DNA of 64,000 bases, taken from NCBI GenBank assembly GCA_026936325.1, contig JAPTHN010000002.1, positions 9,734,408 to 9,798,407 on the forward strand. Reading direction: 5' to 3'. Position numbers and translations under genes: made by a program. The notes under the pieces are model-generated. The model was not told the DNA's origin and made no database searches. It saw nothing but the letters and a program-made list of their open reading frames with translations. Positions 22,988 to 34,487 of the stretch are shown here, piece after piece. This DNA is from Platynereis dumerilii. Its lineage: Eukaryota > Annelida > Polychaeta > Phyllodocida > Nereididae. Position 1 is the stretch's first letter, and each line of letters starts with the position of its first letter.

Positions 22988-24500
22988 TGTTTATCATGTT
23001 TATCATGTTTATTCGTGCAGAAATTCAAGTACATGGTAGGTAAATTTGAAATTTAAAAATTTAAAATTAGTTTATAGTTAAAAATTCAATTAGTGTCTCT
23101 GTTTCGTCCTTTGTCAATTGGCTTTCAAGCAGACCGTCTCTCATCTGTGACAGTTCGATTACAGTGTGGGCTATTATTTTTGCATTGTCATCATTACAAT
23201 TTGAGCATTCGAATCTCAAGAGACCATCAAGTCTGCTGGATGTCAATCCTTTCAAGTCAGTCAAAGTAATATTTGTCATGGTGCAGCACTTTGTGACATT
23301 TGCATTCATCACAGACTTCTCGTTTTTAAGCGCTAGTTGCATGATGTAGGACACTAATCCACATGCACAATTCAGTATACTCCATGTGAACTTCAAGTAC
23401 CTGGACAGAAATAAATGTACTTCACAGAGCCCATAATTTAGCCCTTTCATAACCGAATTGTGTGCTCTTTGAGGTAGTCTCCAAATTTGCCTTGATATTT
23501 TCCTCCATGCTACATGAAACCTTGGTAGCGACTTTACTGGCAACAAAGTAACTCCATAAAAGGATGAACAGTAAATCTTGAAAAATCTAAATTGAATTGC
23601 TGATGGTATGTGGCCAAATTTAGACCGAAATATATTGTACTGTCTGTAAAAAGCTGACAGTATTCCATCAATGTCTCTAATTTTTAAATCATTGTAGATC
23701 TTAAATCCAAGGTGTAATACACTTTTTTGTTCTTTGATATAACTTAATCCTACTCTGATCTGTTGTTCCTGGTATTTTGCCGAGGCCTTTCTAAAAACAA
23801 TGTATTGACTTTTTTCTCCATTAAAATCCATGTTGTATTCATGTGCGAATGTCATACAAATGTTTAACATCTTTGTAATTCCAGATCTAGAAGGGGCTAA
23901 AAGCATCAAATCATCCGCATAGCAGAAAGCTCCCATGAAATATGGGCCAATGTGACATCCATAACCACTGTCACGTAGTCTTTGCACAAGTACATCCACA
24001 TAAATGCAGAACAGTAGGGGAGACAATACTCCACCTTGTCTGACCCCATTGGTGACTTTAAAATAACTGGTTCTAATATCATTCCATTTTATCCTCAAAG
24101 TCTGACTCTCATAGATATTCAATAGGCATCTGAGATATAAAGGATTTAGACGTCTGCTAATCAAAATCTCAAATAACTTCACATAGTCCACTTTGTCGAA
24201 TGCTTTCGACATATCTAACAGCAGGCAATTTACAACACTTCCTTCTGATAAAAATTTTCCAGCTACTTCAGTCAAGAGAGTTGTGCATAAAACAGTTGAG
24301 CTGTCCTTTTTTAAACCCTAACTGTAAGTCATCACTACATAATAGCACTTTCTGTTTTTCAATAAAAATAAGGTCATAAAGCTTTGATATACAACAACTG
24401 AGTGTTATTGCTCTGTATTTGTCTGAGAGATGCAAAAGTTTAGACTTAGGAATAGGGCACATTGTACCTTGCGTAAGAATATCCGATGACTTATACTGTA
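22988..24500 (-). mobile_element. 5'-truncated LINE (CR1/Jockey-like) with ATAAACATG tail
   Basis: The reverse transcriptase remnant (23067-24462) is followed on the minus strand by a short AT-rich 3' region and then AATAAACATGATAAACATG, a 9-bp tail repeated two to three times. Such repeated 3' tails are known in the CR1/L2 group of non-LTR retrotransposons. The 5' end is lost inside the RT region near 24500, as expected of incomplete target-primed reverse transcription. Confidence 0.8.
23067..24462 (-). pseudogene. LINE reverse transcriptase remnant
   Basis: The protein begins in the RT domain: a leading piece (24268-24462) has PIPKSK...KYRAITLS and LQLGFKKGQ, and then shifts frame into the 402-residue main frame (23067-24275). 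In the main frame DMSKAFDKVD (residues 21-30) is catalytic block A, GVRQGGVLSP (77-86) the block B region, and YADD (119-122) the catalytic aspartate pair. The rest is the thumb and the C-terminal domain typical of CR1/Jockey-type LINEs. A single frameshift separates the two pieces, and the endonuclease and ORF1 are missing through 5' truncation. The enzyme would copy LINE RNA into DNA at a nicked target. The family is assigned by motif style only; CR1 versus a sister clade cannot be settled by eye. Confidence 0.9.
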
Positions 24501-24789
24501 TGTTTTAATGTAATGACATAAGATTTTGAAAAGATCATAGTTCGAAAATTATGTTGGATAGCCCGCCTATTTTTTTTTTACGTGGAAAACTTTCTTTTTA
24601 AAGAACTTTTTGGCAAAGTTTCATGAATATCTCATGGATTTTAGATTTCTTGCCAAGTGTGGGATTCAACTTTTAACATACATCAACAGTAGTGATCACA
24701 AACTGTAATACATTGTTTGTTACTATTTGTGCTTTTAGCAGTTAGACATAAGATAGAAGTAGATAAGAATCTACAACTTATAGAACCAA

Positions 24790-24953
24790 CAGTGGTGTCA
24801 GTTCCTATGGGGCTGGTGGGGCAGATGTCCCACCACTTTTTTGCCAAAAAAGGGTTTAAAAAATCAGAGCTTTCGTAACTCTACTGTGCCCATGCAAAAA
24901 ATTTTAAAAAGTTGTCAATGCCCCACCACTTTATTTTGAAAATGATACCACTG
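24790..24953. mobile_element. Short hAT-like MITE (CAGTGGTGTCA ends)
   Basis: Starts CAGTGGTGTCA and ends TGATACCACTG, with a perfect 8-bp target duplication AGAACCAA on both sides (24782-24789, 24954-24961). Internally 'gccccaccact' and its near-complement form a second inverted pair. 164 bp, non-coding. Confidence 0.85.
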
Positions 24954-25194
24954 AGAACCAACAACGCCCAACAATAACTGTGAATTTCGAGTTAATGTTT
25001 TTCATAGTCAACTGTAAAATTGGATAGAATCTGTGACAAATATATCAAAACACACCTGTCTTGGGTATTTGTTTGATTTGTCACATGCCAGCATATAGGT
25101 GGACTGAAGCCATTTTGCATGCCCTGATACCTTTTGTCTCTCAATGATTAGTATGGCCACCCATGTTCTAGTTGCAGTAGAAGGAGAAGAACAC

Positions 25195-25368
25195 AAGCAC
25201 CTTGTGAGACACCCTGGTGCAGTCAACATTCCAGGGTTGCATCAGTGCAAAAGAGACACTCATTGATTAAATGTAGTCTTGCACTTGCAGCAACATATCC
25301 AGAACTTTGAGCATCTTCTCTGCCACACAAATTAATCACTATGTACATGCTTGGAAGTTGGAAAGTAC
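25195..25368 (+). repeat. Dispersed module Q, copy 2
   Basis: 'gtgagacaccctggtgcag', 'aaaagagacactcattgatt' and 'atgtacatgcttggaag' align with 21890-22080 and 60455-60655. A MITE interrupts its far end at 25375. Confidence 0.5.
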
Positions 25369-25374
25369 AATTCT

Positions 25375-25859
25375 CAGGCCTCCCAGCGGCCCTTTCAAAA
25401 AATATAGGGATTTTATAGGAAGTTTACCATGTAATTTATAGGGCTTTATGCGGCTTTTGCGGCTAAAATATAGGGAAAATAAAGGGCCTTATGACAGCAA
25501 ACGCATATCAAATTAATATCAAATTAACCGGCCGAGTGTTCGATCGGCATGTCAAAAGATTATAAACACAACTTGAGCAATGTTGAGGAAAGACACGCCG
25601 GCTTTTTCACCCAAGGAACGAATTGGCATACGGAAACTTTTCTTTAAAGAATGTTTGGAACCATAAGAAATGCTAAACAGTAACCATAATTTTCATTTCA
25701 CATGCAAAAAGCCAAATTGCAAATTTAATTCCACAAAAATATAGGGTTTTATAGGGATTTTCGGCAAAAATGCTTGAAAATATAGGGAAATATAGGGAGC
25801 AAAAAATATATAGGGAAATATAGGAATTTATAGGAAATATAGGGCCGCTGGGAGCCCTG
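25375..25859. mobile_element. hAT-like MITE rich in TATAGGGA
   Basis: Ends are CAGGCCTCCCAGCGGCCCT and the complement of CAGGGCTCCCAGCGGCCCT. AATTCT lies directly outside both ends (25369-25374, 25860-25865), shorter than the usual 8 bp, so the duplication has decayed or the class differs. The interior is dominated by 'atatagggaaatatagg' repeats near both ends. Confidence 0.75.
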
Positions 25860-25983
25860 AATTCTTCATAGACATACAAAGGATGCTGCACAAGCACCAA
25901 TATGTAGAGCTGCTTCAATGTGAATCTTGTCATAATTAGTACCAAACTAACATGCCGTATGAATATAGCAACCGACAGACTGT

Positions 25984-26572
25984 GCAGTCAAAAATATGCT
26001 CTTCTTCCACAATGAACATGATGAAACCAAGTTCTGATAATCACTGAGTAGAGTGACTCGGCAGTCGGCTTAGAGGATATAGACTGCTCTCACCCTGCAA
26101 TAAATTTTGTCCTGCTTTAAACCCTTCACAGTTTTTCAATAAAAATCCCGAACGTGCATTGCATAACATTGCATTAATAGCCATGCTGAAACACCAAAGA
26201 CAAACTACTACAGCAGAATATTAGCATCGCGCAAACTTCTGGAAAAAAAATCATTTAAAACATGAAAATATCCCCAGTAGCTGTATAGCATATACATCAT
26301 CAGCCTAATCGACAATTATTGCTATTAACTGATGTTACAAGTTCAAAGGGTTTGCCGATGAACCTTACTTCAATTCTGATGGGCTTGTGGTGTATGCAAT
26401 GCATTGATGGCCTTATTGAAGATGAATTGTGTGCTTGCTGCAACTAAATTGAGTTATGGTGGCCTTTAAAGTTCACACGTGGCTGGAATGATGCTGCTGC
26501 CTGGACTCTTCAGAGCATGATTGTATTGCATTAACTCATTCTTTGAGACTATGGATTATAATAGAAAGTAAA
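25984..26572 (+). repeat. Dispersed repeat module N, copy 2
   Basis: Counterpart of 1795-2370. Its right edge is where the 26.57-33.71 kb inverted-repeat block begins, and the sequence after 33712 ('cagttttgaaagtattta') may continue the module, which would make the whole block an insertion into N. Confidence 0.6.
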
Positions 26573-26573
26573 T

Positions 26574-27345
26574 CAATAGTGGACAGGTTAAGTGCAAAAT
26601 ATAGGCCTTTGACTTCAAGTCATGATGCAAAGGTCCCCTTTGGCAGAGTTGTTCCTTGGGTCAAAACAAAAGATTGTATCCTGAGACACACGCTATATCT
26701 CAAATTCAAGATGGCTGCCGGCGGCCATTTTGAATTTTGCCGCAAATCTCACAAGTTTGCTAATTTTGATCACAAATTAAAGTGTGACACATCAATTTCA
26801 GCCAAAATAAGGATATAATGGCCTTTGAAAAAGTCATAACTATGATATAATGAATTTCAAGACGGCCGCTGGCTGCCATTTTGAATTTGTGTGGCCAAGA
26901 TCCACAATAGATGGGTAAAGTTTAGGATGACTTCAGGTTATCATGCAAATGTCCTCTTTGCAATGAAATTCATTGCATAAATACTCATTTTAAAGGTTTA
27001 ACCCCAAAACACATGTTTGATCACCTTTTCCCAAGATGGCTGCCAGTTATAAAAGTTATTTATTGCTACAACGAATGCATCACTATCGAGTATCGACTCT
27101 CTGTAATGTGATTGTCCTCACTGAATTGATTTATAGTCCATTACAGTATATATATATATATACAAATGATATTAAATGATTCATTGAACTCACTTCAAGA
27201 TGGCGGCTGACACCATCTTGATATTTTCCTGTAAATTTATAAATCATGAACTATTTGTCCCAGAATTAAGTGTAGTACCTCATTTTGATGTATTTTTGAA
27301 TGAGAAGTACACTTTTTAACTTAAACAAGTAAAATTACCTTTCTG
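26574..27345 (+). repeat. Inverted-repeat arm, left
   Basis: Contains four GATGGC/GACGGC blocks of the type CAAGATGGCTGCCGGC next to 'ggccattttgaatttt', spaced about 150 bp apart. The 91-residue frame here and the 75-residue frame in the other arm are the same translated repeat, not a gene. Confidence 0.8.
27136..27162. repeat. (TA)n microsatellite
   Basis: Short run of TA within the left arm. Confidence 0.7.
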
Positions 27346-27959
27346 CAAATAGGCAGCCAATGACTATGGGCTATCTAAGGAATATTTGTTTGGGTTTTGA
27401 AATCAATAGTTTCAGTAGATTTCAAGCAAATACTTTCTCAGCCAGGCTTTTCTTTTGGAGGAGGGATGTGCAGTTGCTACTGAGGACAATTGAGGTCCGT
27501 AGAGCTTAAGACTCATGGCAGGGAGTGTGGGGACTCTTTAAGCCCCAGGGAGGCAACTAAATTCAAACAATCTCAGATGTGGTCTGAACATTCCAGGGTG
27601 TATATTTGATGAGAGCAGCCCCAAAGAACTACAACACACTACCATTTTAACTATCAAAGTCACAATGTTAATGCCCCAAATGCTGAAATCTCCTAGTTTC
27701 ACAACAGATATGAATTTAATACATATATAAATAATGAAGTACTCATTATTTGTCGGGAGATTGGACTTGTACTCCTATGGAGGGGATAGTAGCGATTCTT
27801 TGGGGAAGCAGGGATGGACACCATGGACAGGGATGGACAGAATGGGGAACATTAAATAGTCAATAGAGTAAGATTCATGGAGACAGTTAGGATACTTTAC
27901 ACAGGGATGATACAAGAATAATAGGGAGAAACCAATTAGGCATGATAGGGGGGGGGGTA

Positions 27960-29190
27960 TCAGCCTGGCAGGAGGCAGTGAGGGAGGACAGAACAACTAT
28001 TAACAATATCAGAGAGGAGGAAAGAGGTTGAGGAAAGCAGAATGGTAGAAAACAGGGGGCAAGGAGGCGGAGAGGGAGAATGCAAATTCTAGGGGGTTAC
28101 AGGGATGGGGGAGTGAAGATCTATTGGGGAGGAGGCAAAAAAAAATGAAGGGGAAAAGAGGAGGCCGAGATGGAGAAGGCAAATGCTAGGGAGGAGCGTA
28201 GTTGGAGGAGAGAAGAACCTTTGCAGAGAAGGCAAACAAATGGAGGGGAAGAGAGCAGGCAGAGATGGAGAAGGCAAAAGCTGGGGAGGAGCAGAGATGG
28301 GGGAGAGAAGAACTATTGGAGAGGACGCAAACCTTGAGGGGCAAAGGGGAGGAAGAGATGGAGTTTGGAGAAGGCAAGTGGGAGCAGAGGTGGGGGCAGA
28401 GAAGAACAGTGTATTGGGGAGGATGCAAGGAATGGAGGGGCCAAGGGGAGGCAGAGATGGAGAAGGCAAATGCTAGGGAGGAGCAGAGAAGAACTGTTGG
28501 GAAGGAGGCGAGAAATTCAGGGGTATAGAGGAGGCAGAGATGGAGGAGAGAAAGACAATTGGGGAGGAGGCAAACGAATGGAGGGGCCATGAGGAGGCAG
28601 AGATGGAAAAGGCAGATGCTAGGGAGGAGCAGAGCTGGAGGAGAGAATAACTAAAGTGTATTGGGGGAGGAGGGGAGAGGGGGGAGAGAAGAACTGTTGG
28701 GAAATTGAGGGGTATAGAGGAAGAGAGAAAGACAATTGGGTCAGAGGCAAACACATGGAGGGGCTATGAGGAGGCAGAGATGGAGAAGGCAAATGTATGG
28801 GAGGAGCAGAGATGGAAGACAGAACTATCTGGAGGAAGCAGGAAGTGGAGCCCTGGGCAAAGAGGAGGCAAGAGCTGGGGAGGAGAGAAGAGCCATTGAC
28901 GGCAACAGCAAGGCAGATACAATATACAGAAAGGCACAATGCAGTCTTGAGTGAAAGAGGTGACTAGAATCTGATCATGAGAAGATGGAGAAGGTATATG
29001 CTGGGCAGAGAGGGAGGGGAGATTGAGGGCAGAGCTTGGGAAGAGGCAGATAGGAAAATGAGAGAGGGAAGATACATATTCTACGAAGAGGTAGAGTAGA
29101 AGATATTACTAAGGAGGCCCACGAACAACAGGGTGAATACAGAGAGGAAGGAGGCATTGATGGAGAATGTAAGAGCAAGGAAGGGGAGGC
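27960..29190. repeat. Polypurine minisatellite, about 96-bp unit
   Basis: The plus strand is almost all A and G for 1.2 kb. The motif GAGGCAGAGATGGAGAAGGC recurs at about 28161, 28257, 28450, 28593 and 28771, followed by 'aaatgctagggaggagcagag' and 'agaagaact(a/g)ttgg'. All the overlapping Glu/Arg/Gly-rich and Pro/Ser/Leu-rich frames on both strands are translations of this low-complexity tract. Confidence 0.9.
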
Positions 29191-29530
29191 ATAGGCATAG
29201 AACCATATTCATTCATGTCTGGCTGTATGTATGTGATGTACTATTAGGAGTTCAATGGGTCAAATTTACCTCTTCGGTTTTGTTGGAAAATAAAACCTAG
29301 CACATCAAAAGCCGCTTTTTTACTTTATCTACTACAAATGCCTTATTATATTCACTGCATACTTCATATCCTATGTTTTCTTAATATGGGAGAAACGTCC
29401 GATAAGCAGCCAGCCTTTAACATTATAATTATAATCTGAAAAAATTGCTTTTGCCCAAAAAAAATTTCTGAGCAAAATCCAGTGAACATATTATATTAAA
29501 AAATACCCCAACTGAGTATTTAACAATTTA

Positions 29531-30362
29531 AGGTGACTCAAGCGTGGTAGTTTGATCATACAGATTTTTCTAAAATTTTGCACAGGTAGTCTATGGGACT
29601 TATACATTCCAAAAATGAAAAATAAAAAAAATTTACCGACTCGTTTGGTTGCCATGGTAACAGCATAATTGGCCAGATGACTGCTTAAAAGTTATAAATT
29701 GAGTTTTTGGTTATGTACCACAGAATAAAGCACTACATGCATTTGTCACACAAAAATGTGAGAAATGTCTTCCCATGGATGTAAACCAATACATTTGCCA
29801 CAAATTTGAAGAAAAAGGTTAAAATACTTTTTTCTGTAAGAGCTCAAAGGGCACAAACACACTAATTAATTGCAGATTTTGCAAGCATCAATTTTGGCAG
29901 TAATCAAATTTTAGGAAAACGATCATACAGATTTTTAAAAAAATTTGCATGTGTCATAAACAGGTTATTGTCAAACATATGTCCAAAAATAAAAAAAATT
30001 CACCGAGTCGTTTTTTAACTGCAGTACCATGACTATGCCAATGTCAATTTAAAGAAATAAAGGCAATTTTAGACACAGTTGACTGAAATTAGTTGAGAAA
30101 ATTCTTTTGATAAAGACGAGAAGCTGAAACTTTGAATTAGCATAGAATAGGTGTTACTGCATTCAATAAAAAAATAATTATGCTTCTATCTGCATTCGAT
30201 CTCATTTAAATAGCAAATTACTGGCTGCCATGCTGTTAAAAAAAAGAGAGCAGAAAATGGTAACGTCACAACTTTTTCAGGGCCTGCAGCAGTGGTGACG
30301 CTATGTTGCTAGGCAACCAGGCTGCTCAGAAGTATGTGCAGTGTACCACGGTTGAGTCACCT
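29531..30362. mobile_element. TA-flanked MITE (AGGTGACTCAA ends)
   Basis: AGGTGACTCAA(G/C)CGTGGTA forms inverted ends, with TA on each side (29529-29530, 30363-30364). Two internal units of about 100 bp, at about 29555-29665 and 29920-30025, are direct repeats ('gatcatacagattttt', then 'ccgactcgtttgg' against 'ccgagtcgtttt'). Tc1/mariner elements use a TA target, but the terminal sequence is not one I recognise. Confidence 0.7.
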
Positions 30363-30496
30363 TATTTTTTTTTATTTCTTTATTGAGCCCCCAAAAGATG
30401 GGAAAAAGCATATATATCACAGTCAGTACAGCTATAACATGGTAAAAAGGTACATGTATAACAGCAGTGAGCTAAAAACATAATGATAAAAGATAA

Positions 30497-31321
30497 TATA
30501 TCGATGGTGAAAGTGCAAAACCTCGTAAGTCAAAAAAAGCTGTTTTTCAGAAATTGGAATAAACTATCACAGATAATTTTTTATGGTAATGTTCATTATA
30601 TGCGAGTTAGGCTCTACGTGATTTATAGAAAATGAGACCCTGTTTTAGCATAATTTTTTGTCATAGGTCATTGACCCCTGCATTGATGCTACCATCAGAT
30701 ATGAATGAAAATGTCGAGTTACAAGGTTTTGCACTTTCACTTTTTGCAAGTTAGTGAAAGTGCAAAACCTCGTAACTCGATCATTTATCACATTTCTAAG
30801 CAACTTGCAGCATTGAATGTACTTCCAATCTATTGGTATACAGTAAAAATTATGATTTGACCATAATAAATAACAACTGCTAATTTTAATTAGTGGCTAC
30901 AATAGCAAAAATGAGGAAAACAGCAATTTTTCACATTTTCATGCACAATTTTTTTCAATAGCCTACATCACTAAAACAAATATAGGGAGGTATAGATTTC
31001 TTAAAAGGGAAATTTCCTGAGAGCCATAAAAAAGTGCTGCAATCATTGTTTCTCAAAAAAAGTTGAAATATCCGAAAATATGAGATTCTAAGTTCTGATT
31101 TGAGTTACGAGGTTTTGCACTTTCACTTTTTGGAACAAATCGACATACAAGGTTTGGAGAAACCATGGTAAAATCTTTCTGTTACAGCTTCAAAAAACAG
31201 CAAACTGGCAAGGTGACCAATTGACAACATGTATTGGATATTGAAATAGTCATTCCACCCAAAATCTAAAAATGGCAAAATTTTGACATACGAGGTTTTG
31301 CACTTTCACCATCGATATATA
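30497..31321. mobile_element. MITE with GGTGAAAGTGCAAAACC ends
   Basis: TATATCGATGGTGAAAGTGC begins the left end and its complement closes the right. Two further inverted copies of GTGAAAGTGCAAAACCTCGT lie inside (about 30753 and 31102), giving four related blocks. The flanks look like LINE 3' sequence on both sides. The palindrome ATCGAT at each end makes the exact boundary and target uncertain. Non-coding. Confidence 0.75.
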
Positions 31322-31341
31322 AATGTAAGATATTGAGACCA

Positions 31342-32874
31342 TTAAAATGCCTGGGTTAGTAAGTTTAATAGCACATATTCTGGTGCCCAGGGTTTTACAT
31401 AGTTGTCATGCAGTGATAAGTACCTAATCGAATCTGATATACCATTGTTTTGAAATTGAAATTTAACCTTCTTATATTTATACAGACACTCTATTGGATT
31501 GTGATCATGTGAAATAAGTTTATCTAACAATGTGTGCTTAATAATTTCACCATTTAGTAAATAATGTGATAGGAATCTAGTCTGTAATTCCTGTACAGGC
31601 GATTTTACACTGAGAGCTCTATTATAAAAGCTATATGTATTCTTACTAATAACATCTACAACTGAAGGTATTCCAAGACCATTTAGTAATTGTGAATGAT
31701 GGTGTCTTTTACTTAAGCCCATAACATTTTTCATTATGCTACCTTGCGCTGATTTTAATAAAGCAAAATCTGACTTAGACAATGAAATACAGTCCATGGC
31801 ATACAACATGGTAGGGCTACAAACACTTTTCCATAAATACGTTTTAACATTAGTGTGTAAGCCAGGGTATTGAAACCCAACTGAAGCTAGCTTGTACATA
31901 CTTCTCCTGCTGGCACTTATTCTGTTATTTACATGACAGGTGTACTTGCCTGCAGAGTCGAACTTGACACCGAGTATCTCCAAATTTGATTTTAGACTAA
32001 TATCAACAGAATTTAGGGTAAATTTAGGGGGATATTTTAGTAAATTTTTTCCAACAATACATATTTGTGTTTTCTTAATTCCAAAATTGAACTGCCATTT
32101 TTTAGCATACGCTGTACAGATATCTATAAGGGACTGGAGACCTGGTGCAGTTGAACTCAAAACAGTTACGTCATCTGCATACACACATGTATTGACCTTA
32201 TAGTCAAATACTCTCACACCAGTATTGGCACTATGTAGACTAAGTAATAAATCATTAATAAAAATGTTGAAAAGGGAGGGAGACAGTAAGCTCCCCTGCT
32301 TCATACCTTTAGTTACATGAAATAAGGGACTGATTCTATTATCCCATCTTACACAAGCATAGCTATTTTTATACCAGTTAAACAAAAAGGACCAGTAATC
32401 ATTTGGTATTTTATCATACAATTTGAAGAGTAAACCATCATGCCAGATTGAATCAAAGCATTTTTCGGCATCTAATGAACATACATAAACTGGCGAACCT
32501 CTACTATTAAAATATGCTATAGTGTCATTAATGAGAGATACAGCGAAGTTTGTACTTAACCCTTCTCTAAAACCAAATTGGCAATCTGAAGGTACAAAGT
32601 CTGGCATAAGTAACATTTCAACAATTTTAGAAAGAACTGAGCTTAAGGTAATAGGTCTATAATTTTGTGACAAGTTAGAATCAAGCGTAGGTTTTTTCAG
32701 TACAGGTACTATAACACTTAATCTAAATACATCAGGTACGACACTAGATGACAACATAACAGAAAAAGCATCAGCTAATGAATCACAAAGAGATTTGGAT
32801 GAACCAAAAGCTAAGTGTTCAGCCGTAACTCCATCTAGTCCTGGAGCGACACCTTTGTTGTTAACAGGTAGCTC
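31342..32874 (-). pseudogene. LINE reverse transcriptase remnant, long open frame
   Basis: The frame is open from an upstream stop at 32875-32877 down to 31342, about 510 codons; the first methionine (32757) falls inside the RT domain and is not a real start. Upstream of it GVAPGLDG...AEHL is the start of the RT fingers. Counting from that methionine, NYRPITLSS (32-40), LDAEKCFDSIWH (95-106), KGMKQGSLLSP (150-160) and YADD (193-196) are conserved RT blocks, all intact. The thumb and C-terminal region follow without interruption, so this is the best preserved LINE in the window. The endonuclease and ORF1 are absent by 5' truncation. Style is CR1/Jockey-like, distinct from the 23 kb LINE. Confidence 0.92.
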
Positions 32875-32889
32875 CTACCTTTTGTTATC

Positions 32890-33711
32890 CATCTTTAAAA
32901 GACTCATTTTGCAATTCTGGATTAACAGAAGTATATTTTGCAATTCTGGATTAACAGAAGTACATGTATCTCTTATTCAAAATTATATCAAAAAGAGGTA
33001 TTACACTTAATTCTAGGACAAATAGTTCATTGTTTACAAATTTACTTGGATATATCAAGATGGCTGATGGTGGCCATCTTGAAATGAATCAAGTGCATCC
33101 TGTAGCATAATTTATTATATTTGTAGTAAATGAATTTGGTAGGGGTAAACACATTACAGTAAGTTGATAGTCTGACTTGATGCATCCATTATATTGCAAT
33201 AAGTAACTTGAATAACGCAAAGTAACTATTAAAGCAAAGAGGGCTGCTAGCAGCCATCTTGGAAATAATTATTATATTCTGTGTCTCGGAGAGGTATATA
33301 AAATAAGTATTTACCCAACAAACTTTCACACCAAAGGGGACATTTGTATGATAACCTGAAGTCATCCTACACTTTACTCGCCCACTGCTGATCTTGGCCA
33401 CACAAATTCAAAATGGCAGCCGGCGGCCATCTTGAAATTCATTATATCATAGTTATGACTATTTTAAAGGCCATGATACCCTTATTCTGGCTGAAATTGA
33501 TGTGTCACACTTTAATTTGTGATCAAAATTAGCAAACTTGTGAGATTTGCGGCAAAATTCAAAATGGCCGCCGGCAGCCATCTTGAATCTGAGATACAGC
33601 GTGTGTCTCAGGATAAAATCTTTCGTTTTGACCCAAGGAACATCTCTGCCAAAGGGGACCTTTGCATCATGACTTGAAGTCACCATGCACTTAACCCGTC
33701 CACTACAAGGA
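32890..33711 (-). repeat. Inverted-repeat arm, right
   Basis: Counterpart of 26574-27345 in reverse orientation, including the same CAAGATGGC blocks ('caagatggctgccggcggcc' on the minus strand). Small gaps and substitutions separate the arms. Confidence 0.8.
32925..32975. repeat. Two-copy 29-bp tandem repeat
   Basis: 'ttttgcaattctggattaac' followed by 'agaagta' occurs twice in a row at the inner edge of the right arm. Confidence 0.7.
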
Positions 33712-34487
33712 CAGTTTTGAAAGTATTTAGATACAATCTATACAGGCAAGTTGATGCACCAAACCTGGGCAGTGAATTACATAACATACAGCAGAGGACA
33801 AACTTTTATGCTCTATCAATATTTTGTCAATGTCTTGTGCTGACCAATCACTTTAAAACGAATTAAAAAATAAATGGCTACATAATTTGCCTTAGATGAA
33901 ATTGAATAATTTATTTATTTTTCTTCAAAATCTACCATGCTATTTTAAAAGAATCCTCTGTCAGCAAGCAACATCATAAGTTTTGTGTACTATAAATGTT
34001 TGTTTCTTTCTACTATTCATGTCAATGAAAAAATGTCTGAGGTTTTTCTATTATACGACTTACCTGATACCTAGGCAAGAAAAAATAAATTATTCAACTA
34101 AGCACTTACTATTCCTGACATTGACAAAATATTGATGCAGCTTAAACTTAAATTGTCTGCTACAGTAGCAAACGGTGGACCAAATGGTCTCCCAGGAGAC
34201 AGATTTGCTGAATAAGTATCAGTGGGATACAGATTTTGGTGACACATTTTGTTTTCTAAGACACCATGTGAAATATTTCTGACTACATTCACTTTATCTT
34301 GAAGTAATTTCAAGTTTATGTCTTCGTTTTGAAGTTCATGAACATCAAATTTTTAACAGTCCTTTAGTGGAGATGAGGGCTAAACAATTGATGATTTTCT
34401 GATTGCTTTTAATTTTAAGTTGATGGATCTCACAATAGTCCAAGAACTACTTAATTGTCATATTGCATTACATCAAAATCTCTACTC
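33712..34487. other. No gene recognised
   Basis: AT-rich. Its start may continue module N from 26572. Nothing else is supported. Confidence 0.3.

Larger units (their letters stand above)
22464..24675. mobile_element. Inverted-repeat element hosting a LINE
   Basis: GTTGAATCCCACA near 22466 recurs inverted near 24663, and TTA/TTAA lies outside both ends. The space between the arms is mostly taken up by the LINE at about 22988-24500, so the element was probably short before that insertion. The exact target length (TTA or TTAA) is ambiguous by one base. Confidence 0.45.
30363..32885 (-). mobile_element. 5'-truncated LINE with MITE inserted in its 3' region
   Basis: On the minus strand the coding remnant (to 31342) is followed by 3' untranslated sequence, an inserted MITE (30497-31321), more 3' sequence, then a CCCATCTTTTGGG hairpin, CAATAAAGAAATAA and an A-rich end at 30364 abutting the neighbouring MITE. 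The 5' end is lost near 32885 next to the inverted-repeat arm. The hairpin plus AATAAAGAA architecture matches the LINE ends at 39.9 and 51.2 kb. Confidence 0.8.
26574..33711. mobile_element. 7.1 kb block bounded by long inverted repeats
   Basis: About 770 bp at the left (26574-27345) recurs inverted at the right (about 32890-33711). Both start from (A/G)TAGTGGAC(A/G)GGTTAAGTGCA. The arms are themselves about two tandem units of roughly 320 bp. Between them lie a polypurine minisatellite, a TA-flanked MITE, and a LINE split by another MITE. Whether this is one large non-autonomous transposon later loaded with insertions, or two inverted copies of one repeat, is not settled, because I see no clean target duplication. 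Confidence 0.6.

Noticed and set aside
26543-26818. 91-residue frame similar to one at 33459-33686
   Set aside because: Similarity comes from the inverted-repeat arms; neither has a domain or a conserved start.
28089-28939. Several overlapping Pro/Ser- and Glu/Arg/Gly-rich frames on both strands
   Set aside because: Both strands are open only because the tract is a stop-poor polypurine repeat.
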